Shown in pieces: positions 24,022 to 30,985 of a stretch of DNA of 45,875 bases (positions are counted from its first letter, which is position 1; every line of letters starts with the position of its first letter). Origin of the DNA: Paraburkholderia sp. UYCP14C (GTDB taxonomy: Bacteria; Pseudomonadota; Gammaproteobacteria; Burkholderiales; Burkholderiaceae); assembly GCF_004197395.1 (NCBI RefSeq), contig NZ_SELS01000060.1:1-45875 (forward strand), in the 5' to 3' direction. The notes beneath the pieces are model-generated. The model was not told where the DNA came from, searched no databases, and saw only the letters and a program-made list of their open reading frames with translations. The position numbers were made by a program, and so were the translations under genes.

Positions 24022-25257
24022 ATGTCCTCCCGTTCCGCCGACACCGCATCGCACGCGCCAACCACGACCACCGCACAACGCCTGCCGACGCTGCGGCTCG
24101 CCGCCGCGCTATCGCTCGGCAGCGCGATCGCGCTCGGCTTCGCGCGCTTCGCGTATGCGCTGCTGTTGCCGTCGATGAAACTCGACCTCGGCTGGAGCTT
24201 CGCGCAGGCCGGTGCGATGAACACCGCCAACGCGCTCGGTTATCTGCTCGGCGCGCTGGTGTTTCCGCGCCTCGCGCGCCGCTGGTCGGCGGGCGCGCTG
24301 TTCGCGGGCGGTTGCGTGCCGACCGCGCTGCTGATGGCCGGCACCGGCCTTACCGCCGACACGCATGCGCTACTGACACTGCGCGTGATCACCGGCGCGA
24401 GCAGCGCGGCGGTCTTCATCGGCGGCGGCGTGCTCGCGGCGCGGCTCGCGTCGGCGCGGCCGCGCGACGCGGGGCTCGTGCTCGGTCTGTATTACGGCGG
24501 TACCGGCTGGGGGATCGTCGCGTCGTCGGTGCTGGTGCCGGTGACGATCCTCAACGCTGCCCACGGCTGGCACTTCGCGTGGTTCGCGCTGGCGGCGGCC
24601 TGCGCGCTGTTCGCAGCGGCTGCGATCGGTGCGTCGCGCCGGATCGAGCGTGCGCACATGGGCGCGGCTGCCGCGACGCACGCAACCGGCGCCACCCCTG
24701 CGCCGCGCTGGCCGCAGTTCGCGGCCGCGCTTGCGGGATACGGTCTGTTCGGCGTCGGCTATATCGGCTACATGACGTTCATCGTCGCGCTGCTGCGCAA
24801 CGCCGGCATGAGCGCGGCGGTTGTCACCGGTTTTTATCTGCTGCTGGGTGCGGCGACCGTGGTGTCGGCGCGGATCTGGTCGACGCTGCTCGATCGCATG
24901 CGCGGCGGCCAGGCGCTCGCCGTGCTCAACGCGCTGCTGGCGCTCGCGACGCTGCTGCCTGCGCTGTTCACGCAGCCGTGGGTCGCGTTCGTTTCGGGCA
25001 CGCTGTTCGGCGCGACGTTTTTATCGGCGGTTGCGTCGACGACCGCGTTCGTGCGCCACAATCTGCCCGCAAGCCACTGGGCAAAGGGCATCAGCGCCTT
25101 CACGATCGTGTTCGCGTTCGGGCAGATCGTCGGACCGGTCGTGATCGGCTGGGTCTCCGATGGCGCCGGGCTCGCGCGGGGGCTCGTGTATTCGGCGCTG
25201 CTGCTTGCGGGCGGTGCGGCACTCGCGGCGTGTCAGAGGGCGTTGCGCGCGGCGTAA
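24022..25257 (+). CDS. MFS transporter, YbfB/YjiJ-like
   Basis: The 411-aa protein has about 12 hydrophobic segments after a polar N-terminus (MSSRSADTASHAPTTTT). ALGFARFAYALLLPSMKLDLGWSF (in part) is the conserved opening of the YbfB/YjiJ family, and RRWSAGALFAGG and LDRMRGGQALAVLNA occupy the two cytoplasmic 2-3 type loops. Transporters of this family are of uncertain substrate. The ribosome binding site is weak. The 3' end converges on the glycosylation operon with 23 bp between stop codons. Nothing suggests damage. Confidence 0.85.
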   Translation: MSSRSADTASHAPTTTTAQRLPTLRLAAALSLGSAIALGFARFAYALLLPSMKLDLGWSFAQAGAMNTANALGYLLGALVFPRLARRWSAGALFAGGCVPTALLMAGTGLTADTHALLTLRVITGASSAAVFIGGGVLAARLASARPRDAGLVLGLYYGGTGWGIVASSVLVPVTILNAAHGWHFAWFALAAACALFAAAAIGASRRIERAHMGAAAATHATGATPAPRWPQFAAALAGYGLFGVGYIGYMTFIVALLRNAGMSAAVVTGFYLLLGAATVVSARIWSTLLDRMRGGQALAVLNALLALATLLPALFTQPWVAFVSGTLFGATFLSAVASTTAFVRHNLPASHWAKGISAFTIVFAFGQIVGPVVIGWVSDGAGLARGLVYSALLLAGGAALAACQRALRAA

Positions 25258-25280
25258 GTTGCGCTACGCGTGCTTCGTAT

Positions 25281-25682
25281 TCACCGATACGTCCAGCATC
25301 GATGCGCGACGGACGTGAGCGGCGGCACCACGCACACGACGAGCGCGATGCCAAGCGCGGGCGAGCCGCCCGCAAGCTGCGTCAGCCGCGATACGAGCGC
25401 GGTCAATGTCAGGCCACCCAGCGATACGAGCGTGAATCGACCTGCGTTCATCACCACGGGCAGCGCCGAAAAACGCCAGAACGTGTTCAACAGATATGAG
25501 GCCGCCGTCGCCCAGCTGAACGCGATCGCGTTGGCCCACGCCGGCGACATGCCGGCGTCCGCAATCAGCGTCAGCGCGATGCATACATGCAGGCCGGTCG
25601 CGATGACGCCGGCCGCGCCAAAGCGCGCGAGCTTGACCCGTTCGACCAGAATCATCTCGACGCTCCGTCGCGCCTGGCTCAT
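25281..25682 (-). CDS. GtrA-family membrane protein (lipid-linked sugar flippase-like)
   Basis: The 133-aa protein overlaps the glycosyltransferase stop by 4 bp (ATGA), fixing the start. It has four hydrophobic segments and the GtrA/DPMS pattern: ARFGAAGVIATGLHVCIALT, NAIAFSWATAASYLLNTFWRF and a C-terminal CWTYR. GtrA proteins are thought to flip or help transfer undecaprenyl-phosphate-linked sugars across the inner membrane. With the upstream GtrB-like GT2 enzyme and the GT87 enzyme it forms a three-component system that would add a sugar to a periplasmic or surface acceptor. Last gene of the minus-strand operon. Confidence 0.85.
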   Translation of the reverse strand: MSQARRSVEMILVERVKLARFGAAGVIATGLHVCIALTLIADAGMSPAWANAIAFSWATAASYLLNTFWRFSALPVVMNAGRFTLVSLGGLTLTALVSRLTQLAGGSPALGIALVVCVVPPLTSVAHRCWTYR

Positions 25683-26740
25683 TGACCCACGACGCGAACC
25701 CGCGGCGCGGCACGCCTGCGTGTCAACTCGACGCGCGCCACATGCGGCGCGCGCGCATCCTGACGCACGCCCGGCAGCATGCTGACCTTGCTCTTCGCCT
25801 GATAGCGACGCCGCACCAGATAAACGGGCCGCTCCTTCGACTCGTAGTAAATGCGCCCGACGTATTCGCCGATCACGCCGATGCCGATCAACTCGATGCC
25901 GCCCATGAACAGCATCACCGAGATCGTCGACGCGTAACCGGGAACCGGATTGCCCGACCACAGCGTGCGGCCGATGATGAACCCGCCATACAGGAACGAC
26001 AGCGTCGCGATCGACAGCCCGATATAGGTCCAGCTGCGCAGCGGCACCGTGCTGAAGCTCGTGATGCCTTCGAGCGCGAAATTCCACAGCCGCCAGCCTG
26101 AGAACTTCGAGTGGCCCGCGCTGCGCGGCTCGCGTTCGTATTCGACGATCACGGTGCGGTAGCCGACCCACGCGAACAGGCCTTTCATGAAGCGGCGACG
26201 CTCCGGCAGGCTGCGCAGCGCGTTGACCACCTGACGATCGATCAGCCGGAAGTCGCCGACATTCTCCGGCAGCTTCACTTCGGACAGCGCGTTGTGCACG
26301 CGATAGTAGAGCGACGCGGCCGTGCGTTTGGCGAACGTATCGCACAGGCGGTTCGTGCGTTTGGCCGCCACCACTTCCGCGCCCGCGCGCCAATGCTCGA
26401 CCATCACCGGGATCAGGCTCGGCGGGTCCTGCAGGTCCGCGTCGATCGGAATCACCGCGTCGCCGAATGCTTCGTCGATGCCGGCGGTGAGCGCCGCTTC
26501 CTTGCCGAAGTTGCGCGTCAGGTCGATCACACGGATGCGCCGGTCGCGACCGCTCTGCGCGATCAGGCGATCGAGCGTGGCGTCGCTGCTGCCGTCGTTG
26601 ATGCAGACGATCTCGAAGCGCGTGCCGTCGATCGATTCGAGCACCGGCACGACCGCCGCGAAGAAGCGTTCCACCGCGTCCTGCTCGTTGTAGAACGGCA
26701 CGACGAGCGAGATCAATGGCGTGTTGGTATGGGTTGACAT
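25679..26740 (-). CDS. GT2 glycosyltransferase (GtrB/DPM1-like)
   Basis: The 353-aa protein has a GT-A catalytic domain (SLVVPFYNEQDAVERFF at the N-terminus, ICINDGSSDATL, and the metal-binding PIDADLQDPP), then two C-terminal membrane segments (about residues 230-295) as in GtrB and ArnC. It likely transfers a sugar from a nucleotide donor to polyprenyl phosphate on the cytoplasmic face. A positively charged tail (VRRRYQAKSKV and beyond) is longer than in minimal GtrB. It is 13 bp downstream of the GT87 gene and overlaps gtrA, so the three genes are one operon. GGGGAAG precedes the ATG. Confidence 0.9.
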   Translation of the reverse strand: MSTHTNTPLISLVVPFYNEQDAVERFFAAVVPVLESIDGTRFEIVCINDGSSDATLDRLIAQSGRDRRIRVIDLTRNFGKEAALTAGIDEAFGDAVIPIDADLQDPPSLIPVMVEHWRAGAEVVAAKRTNRLCDTFAKRTAASLYYRVHNALSEVKLPENVGDFRLIDRQVVNALRSLPERRRFMKGLFAWVGYRTVIVEYEREPRSAGHSKFSGWRLWNFALEGITSFSTVPLRSWTYIGLSIATLSFLYGGFIIGRTLWSGNPVPGYASTISVMLFMGGIELIGIGVIGEYVGRIYYESKERPVYLVRRRYQAKSKVSMLPGVRQDARAPHVARVELTRRRAAPRVRVVGQ

Positions 26741-26753
26741 GACGCTTCCCCGT

Positions 26754-28040
26754 TTATCGGATTATTTGAGTGGCATACGAATAGGCGAGGGCGGCACGCT
26801 CGTCGCGGCCCTCGCTGCCCATGCGCACGCGGCGCAAGACGATGAGCAGCATCAGCAGCAGAACGATCGGGCCGATCTGCGGCAACTCGGTGTTGCGGTT
26901 GAAAAGTTCGTAGGCCGGCAGCAGCCACGCGAGGGCGATCACGCTCTGCTCGCCGCGCAGCCAGCCCTTATCGATGCCGAGCGCGGTCAGGCAGGCAATC
27001 GCGATGCCGAGCCACGCCAGTTCGTAATGCCACACATACGGATTCGTAAGCAGCGTGGCAATCACGAGACTCGCCGCGCGCAAGCGCGCATCGCGTGTGT
27101 TTCGCCACACGTGCCACGCGGCTGCCGCTGCGAGGAGCCCCATGCAAGCTTGCGCCGTGAAGGCAAGGGCGATCGGCGTGCCGCCCTCGCGCAGCACCGC
27201 AAACGTGGTCGGGGACGCGAGCCAGTAGCCGCGGCAATGTTCGAGCAGCGTCTCGCGCGCCACGCCGGTGTTGACGAAGAAGAGCCGCACCGATTGCACG
27301 CCGCAAACGAACACGCTGAACGCGCCGAACAGCGTCGCGCTGAACGCGGCGGCGGCGAGCGTGCGCCACGCGCGCGCCGCGATCAGCACGAGCGGAAACA
27401 GCACGGCCATTTGCGGTTTGATTGCGAGCAGGCCGAGGCACAGCCCTGCGCGTACTGGATGATGACGCAGCCAATGCAGCGTAAGCGCGGCGATGCCGGC
27501 CGTCAGCAGCGAGTTCTGGCCGAAGATGGCCGGCACGAACACGCACGGGGATGCCGCGACGACGAACCATGCGAAGCGCGATCCCCGGAAGCTGTCGGCG
27601 AGGCCCGAAATGCGCAGCGTGCCCGCGCTGAACAGTGCGACGCCGGCGCAGACGAACACGAAGTACATGATGAGCGGCGGCAGCAGCGCGAGCGGCGAGA
27701 TCAGCACGAGGAACGTCGGCGGATAGAGCCAGGGCATCACGCTGTCGATGCTGACGCTCGAGAATAGCGCCCGTTGGATTCTGTCGAACGAGGCATGGTC
27801 GTAGACCTGCAAGGCCGAATCATGCAGCAGCCCATACGATGCCGACCAGAAAACCGTGAAGTCCGCACCTGGACGGTTGAAGTGCTGTTCGGTGAAACCG
27901 TGGCTCGCATAGAACCACAACGTCAAGAGCACCACGTACAGCACGCATATTCCGCAGCAATAGAACACCATGCGCTCGGGCGTGAGCCAGCTGTGCACCT
28001 CGCTGTCGTCGCTGCGCATGCGTAGTTGTGGTACGTACAT
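26754..28040 (-). CDS. GT87 (DUF2029) polyprenyl-sugar-dependent glycosyltransferase
   Basis: The 428-aa protein has about ten membrane segments and the DUF2029 landmarks: RPGADFTVFWSASYGLL after the first segment, with the conserved Asp (D59-60 region) thought to be catalytic, PWLYPPTFLVLISPLALLP, AIFGQNSLLTAGIAAL, and LLAIKPQMAVLFPLVL. Family members use polyprenyl-phosphate sugars as donors on the periplasmic side. Upstream of the lipid-linked-sugar pair GT2 and GtrA, it is the natural transferase of the set. The acceptor is unknown; the adjacent Tad pilus is a tempting but untested candidate. It is the first gene of the operon, with a G-rich ribosome binding site. Confidence 0.85.
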   Translation of the reverse strand: MYVPQLRMRSDDSEVHSWLTPERMVFYCCGICVLYVVLLTLWFYASHGFTEQHFNRPGADFTVFWSASYGLLHDSALQVYDHASFDRIQRALFSSVSIDSVMPWLYPPTFLVLISPLALLPPLIMYFVFVCAGVALFSAGTLRISGLADSFRGSRFAWFVVAASPCVFVPAIFGQNSLLTAGIAALTLHWLRHHPVRAGLCLGLLAIKPQMAVLFPLVLIAARAWRTLAAAAFSATLFGAFSVFVCGVQSVRLFFVNTGVARETLLEHCRGYWLASPTTFAVLREGGTPIALAFTAQACMGLLAAAAAWHVWRNTRDARLRAASLVIATLLTNPYVWHYELAWLGIAIACLTALGIDKGWLRGEQSVIALAWLLPAYELFNRNTELPQIGPIVLLLMLLIVLRRVRMGSEGRDERAALAYSYATQIIR

Positions 28041-28550
28041 GATCCCCGCCCCCGTGTGATCCGGATCAGGTCTGTCGACCCTCCGTTCGATCTGTTTATT
28101 GATTCGGTCTTCTGAGTGTTCGCGCGCGACATCGAATCGAAAGCTGTGTCGTTGCGCGGAACCGGTCAGCTCATTGTTGGCGGAAAATTACTCGACTTTC
28201 AAGGGCGCGTTTTCCTGGTCGCGCGCCGCGCACGCCCGATTCCGCCAAATAACGGGCCAAACGGCCTGCTCTATGTGCGCCAGCGCACCAAGCGGTCTCG
28301 CCGATGAGACGCTTTGGACCGCCGCGCCCTTCGGGAAAGGCGATTTCTCAGCGGAATTTCATTCTTACCGAACCAGGGAAAGTCCTGGGCAAAAAGTGCC
28401 GAGCCTTACACGGTGGGCCTCTCCGCGATCCGCGAAGTGCCCGGCGGGCTTCGCAAAACGTTGCGCATTCGGACATTTCGGACGCGAATCCGGCGGAGCA
28501 CCAGGGGGCGATCGAGTCGAACCCGCGTCGTTGCGTTGTTTTCGCAAAGC

Positions 28551-28566
28551 TGGCCCCGTCCTTGCG
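28551..28566 (+). promoter_or_regulatory. Sigma-54 (RpoN) promoter candidate for the Tad operon
   Basis: TGGCCCCGTCCTTGCG has the invariant GG and GC of the -24/-12 elements exactly 10 bp apart and matches TGGC-N7-TTGC in full. Transcription would start near 28577, about 450 nt before the first pilin gene. Confidence 0.55.
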
Positions 28567-28715
28567 ATAGGGAGTGCGCGGAAGTCGACGACACGATGCT
28601 GCGGACCACAACAGGCAGCACACCATGGCGAGGGAGAGAAAGCCATCGTCGACAAACTAGCGGATGCCGGCCTCGAGCTGGCGCCAAGAAAAAGATCACG
28701 AAATTCGGGGGATGT

Positions 28716-28928
28716 ATGCACAACAAGATCATGCGACTGCGCGGCGACAACAAGCCCATGTGCGGCGCACATCGTGCGGCCATGCTGCGCCAGCGGCACG
28801 CGCCCGCCATGCTGCGGCTCGCCCGGCAGCTGCCGGTTCACTTCCCCCGTTTCCTTCAGCTCGTCTCGCCCAGCGTTGCGACTGTGCGGATCAAACACCG
28901 CGCGGCGCTGACCGGCCGGCGAGACTAG
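28716..28928 (+). CDS. Small basic protein of unknown function, 70 aa
   Basis: The frame starts 4-5 nt after a GGGGGA ribosome binding site and runs to a TAG. By my count 59 of 70 codons end in G or C (about 84%), while second positions are mixed, which is the pattern of real genes in this genome. The protein is rich in Arg and His, with LRGDNKPMCGAHRAAMLRQR and LARQLPVHFPRFLQLV as landmarks and a C-terminal RRD. No family, signal peptide or membrane helix is recognised. It lies between the sigma-54 candidate and the first pilin gene and would be co-transcribed with the Tad locus. It could equally be part of a structured leader RNA. Confidence 0.42.
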   Translation: MHNKIMRLRGDNKPMCGAHRAAMLRQRHAPAMLRLARQLPVHFPRFLQLVSPSVATVRIKHRAALTGRRD

Positions 28929-29028
28929 CCAGCAGTTTTCCGCAGTTCCCAGCAGTGCCCGCAGTACCACCGCCCACGCCAATCCTGGTAACGGGTTCTA
29001 TTAGTTAGTCATCCAGAGGAGTCTCATC

Positions 29029-29199
29029 ATGAAGAACATCATCGCTACCGCAGCTCGTTTCGTTCGTGACGAAGACGGCGTGACCGCCATCGAATATGGT
29101 CTGCTCGCCGGCCTGATCTCGTTGCTGATCATCAGCGGCGCCACCGCGCTCGGCTCCAACCTGCAGAAGATTTTCAACAACCTCGCTTCGTCGGTCTGA
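29029..29199 (+). CDS. flp: Flp-type pilin 1
   Basis: The 56-aa prepilin has the type IVb Flp layout: a basic leader (MKNIIATAARFVRDEDG), cleavage by the TadV peptidase after Gly17, Glu at position +5 of the mature chain and the following Tyr (VTAIEYGLLAGLI), then one hydrophobic helix and a short polar tail (SNLQKIFNNLASSV). It is the major structural subunit of thin adhesive Tad pili. AGGAG lies upstream at good spacing. Too short for many ORF callers. The second pilin 69 bp downstream is 80% identical (45 of 56 positions). Confidence 0.95.
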   Translation: MKNIIATAARFVRDEDGVTAIEYGLLAGLISLLIISGATALGSNLQKIFNNLASSV

Positions 29200-29210
29200 G
29201 TGCTCGTGCC

Positions 29211-29238
29211 GACGGACGAACATAGCGATTCGTCCGTC
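29211..29238 (+). other. Hairpin between the two pilin genes
   Basis: GACGGACGAA (29211-29220) pairs perfectly with TTCGTCCGTC (29229-29238) over an 8-nt loop. No T tract follows, so it is more likely an mRNA-stabilising or processing element than a full terminator. Confidence 0.6.
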
Positions 29239-29267
29239 GCCTTCCCTACTCGAGAAAGGAGTCTGCC

Positions 29268-29438
29268 ATGAGGAATCTGATTGCCCGAGCAGCACGTTTC
29301 GTTCACGACGAACACGGCGTGACGGCCATCGAATACGGTCTGCTCGCCGGCTTGATCGCGCTGCTGATTATCGGCGGCGTGACCACGCTCGGCACCAACC
29401 TGCAGTCGATATTCAACAACCTCGCATCGTCGGTTTGA
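29268..29438 (+). CDS. flp: Flp-type pilin 2
   Basis: This is a second 56-aa Flp prepilin with leader MRNLIARAARFVHDEHG, cleavage after Gly17, Glu +5 and Tyr +6, and a helix differing from pilin 1 mainly by conservative changes (for example Ser31 to Ala, Ser36 to Gly). A strong AGGAG precedes the ATG (GAAAGGAGTC). Tandem pilin genes arise by duplication and are known at other tad loci, where often only one forms the fibre. Which one is the major pilin here cannot be told from sequence. Confidence 0.94.
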   Translation: MRNLIARAARFVHDEHGVTAIEYGLLAGLIALLIIGGVTTLGTNLQSIFNNLASSV

Positions 29439-29468
29439 CGCTGCGCCATCATCCACCACGAGGTCATC

Positions 29469-30011
29469 ATGACGCTGCCAACCCTACCGCCACATCCTGT
29501 ACCGCTGTGCGTGATCGTGCTGGTGATCGTGGCAGCGAGCACGGACATCACGGCGCGGCGGATTCCGAATCGCATGATCGCACTCGGACTCGCCGCCGCG
29601 CTCGCCGTGCAGATGTCGATCCACGGCCCGCTCGCGGGCGCGCTCGACTGTCTGATCGGCGCCGCTTGCGGCTTCGCGGTGCTGGTGCCGTTCTATCTGA
29701 TGGGCGGTATGGCCGCCGGCGACGTGAAACTGCTGATGATGATCGGCGCGTGGGTCGGCCCCGCGCTGACCTGGCGGATCGCGCTCGCCACTTTTCTGAT
29801 CGGCGGGCTCTGGTCTCTGCTGATCGTGCTGTTCCGCGGCAGATTCACGAGATTGCTTCTGAATCTGCGGCAACTGATCGGCGGCCTCGTGATCGCGCCG
29901 CTCAGACAGCCGAACCTGATCGATGCACAGTCCGAATCGGTTGGGTCGATTCCCTACGGTGTCGCAATCGCGGCCGGAACCCTCGGAATGCTGTTCGCGG
30001 CCGCGCTATAG
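29469..30011 (+). CDS. tadV: Tad prepilin peptidase (TadV/CpaA)
   Basis: The 180-aa membrane protein has the two catalytic aspartates of the TadV/GspO aspartic peptidase family: D26 (STDITARRIPNR) and D85 (GGMAAGDVKLL). It lacks the N-methyltransferase domain, as TadV does. It processes Flp prepilins and the TadE/F pseudopilins at the inner-membrane cytoplasmic face. It starts 30 bp after the second pilin gene. About five hydrophobic segments are visible, and length is normal. Confidence 0.93.
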   Translation: MTLPTLPPHPVPLCVIVLVIVAASTDITARRIPNRMIALGLAAALAVQMSIHGPLAGALDCLIGAACGFAVLVPFYLMGGMAAGDVKLLMMIGAWVGPALTWRIALATFLIGGLWSLLIVLFRGRFTRLLLNLRQLIGGLVIAPLRQPNLIDAQSESVGSIPYGVAIAAGTLGMLFAAAL

Positions 30012-30047
30012 CCGGACGTATCCACTGAACGATGCGGGAGTGTTGCC

Positions 30048-30872
30048 ATGAAAAACAGTCGGGCTTTAGTGATGCTGACGATCGCCGTGCTGGCGGGTCT
30101 CGCGGCCGTGAGTTTCGCGTCGCGCTGGCTGCTGCAGACGTCGTCGGGCGCGGTGACGTCGGTTGCGGTGGCGTCGTCGGACATCGGTCTCGGCCAGCCG
30201 CTGAACCAGAACCTGATTCACATGGTCAGCTGGCCGACTTCGAGCGTGCCGCCCGGTGCGTTCGCCGACGGCAAGGCGCTCGAAGGGCGCGTGGTGCTGA
30301 CGAGTCTCGCGCCCGGCGAGCCGGTGCTCGAATCGAAGCTCGCGCCGCAAGGCACCAAAGGTGGCTTGTCGGCGGTGATCGGTGAAGGCAATCGCGCGAT
30401 CACGGTGCGCGTGAATGACGTGGTCGGCGTCGCGGGCTTCGCGCTGCCGGGCAACTACGTCGACGTGATCGTCAACACGCAGCAGGCGAACAAGACCGAC
30501 ACGCCGCAAAGCATCTCGAAGATCGTGCTCGAAAAGATCCTCGTGCTGGCGGTCGCGCAGCAGGTGAGCCGCGACGACACCGCGCCGAAAGTGGTCAACG
30601 CGGTGACGCTCGAGGTGTCGCCCGAGCAGGCCGAGAAGCTCGACCTCGCACGCAGCGTCGGCACGCTGTCGCTGGTACTGCGCAACCAGGTCGACAAGAA
30701 GACCCCGAGCACCGGCGGCGCGACCAAGCTGACCTTGCTCGACGTGCCGGCGTCGGCGCCGGCGGCGCCCGAGGTGCATCCGGCGCGCACGCACTATGCG
30801 GCGCGTCCGGCGCCCAAGCGCGATTGCGTCGGCGTGCTGTCGGGCGTGACGGGCAGCGTCGAATGTTTCTAG
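30048..30872 (+). CDS. rcpC: Flp pilus assembly protein RcpC/CpaB
   Basis: The 274-aa protein has an N-terminal membrane anchor (ALVMLTIAVLAGLAAVSFAS) and a periplasmic SAF-like domain (about residues 40-115: VAVASSDIGLGQPLNQNLI ... APGEPVLESKLAP). The RcpC/CpaB core follows (GEGNRAITVRVNDVVGVAGFALPGNYVDVIV, in outline). It supports the secretin channel and may bind peptidoglycan or glycan through SAF. It lies 36 bp after tadV. The C-terminal Pro/Arg-rich tail (ARTHYAARPAPKRDC) is not part of the conserved core. Confidence 0.92.
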   Translation: MKNSRALVMLTIAVLAGLAAVSFASRWLLQTSSGAVTSVAVASSDIGLGQPLNQNLIHMVSWPTSSVPPGAFADGKALEGRVVLTSLAPGEPVLESKLAPQGTKGGLSAVIGEGNRAITVRVNDVVGVAGFALPGNYVDVIVNTQQANKTDTPQSISKIVLEKILVLAVAQQVSRDDTAPKVVNAVTLEVSPEQAEKLDLARSVGTLSLVLRNQVDKKTPSTGGATKLTLLDVPASAPAAPEVHPARTHYAARPAPKRDCVGVLSGVTGSVECF

Positions 30873-30985
30873 CGCGGTCGCGGCGCGCGGGTTTGCGCAA
30901 GTTCAGCTCAGGCGCCGCGATCTGAATCAGAAGGCAATCAAAAAGACGTCTCGGTTCACACCTATCGAGCGACGGGGGCAGCAAC

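Larger units (their letters stand above)
28041..29028. other. Intergenic leader between the glycosylation operon and the Tad locus
   Basis: This 988-bp region separates two divergent operons. Long open frames on both strands lack family-like sequence and are not called. Supported contents are the sigma-54 candidate at 28551-28566, direct repeats ATTCGGAC/ATTTCGGAC at 28467-28483 (about 70 bp upstream of it, where enhancer-binding proteins often sit), and the small ORF at 28716-28928. The 300 bp at 28041-28350 should hold the GT87 promoter, which I could not pinpoint. Confidence 0.5.

Noticed and set aside
23874-25499. A long plus-strand frame overlapping the MFS gene
   Set aside because: It reads the MFS gene out of frame and gives Arg/Ala-rich low-complexity sequence; the 24022-25257 frame has the membrane segments.
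28099-28911. Long plus-strand frame in the Tad leader
   Set aside because: Cys/Ser/Arg-rich sequence without family features or a ribosome binding site; it overlaps the better-supported small ORF in another frame.
28365-28982. Minus-strand frame in the Tad leader
   Set aside because: No recognisable domain, no ribosome binding site, and antisense to the small ORF with good codon pattern.
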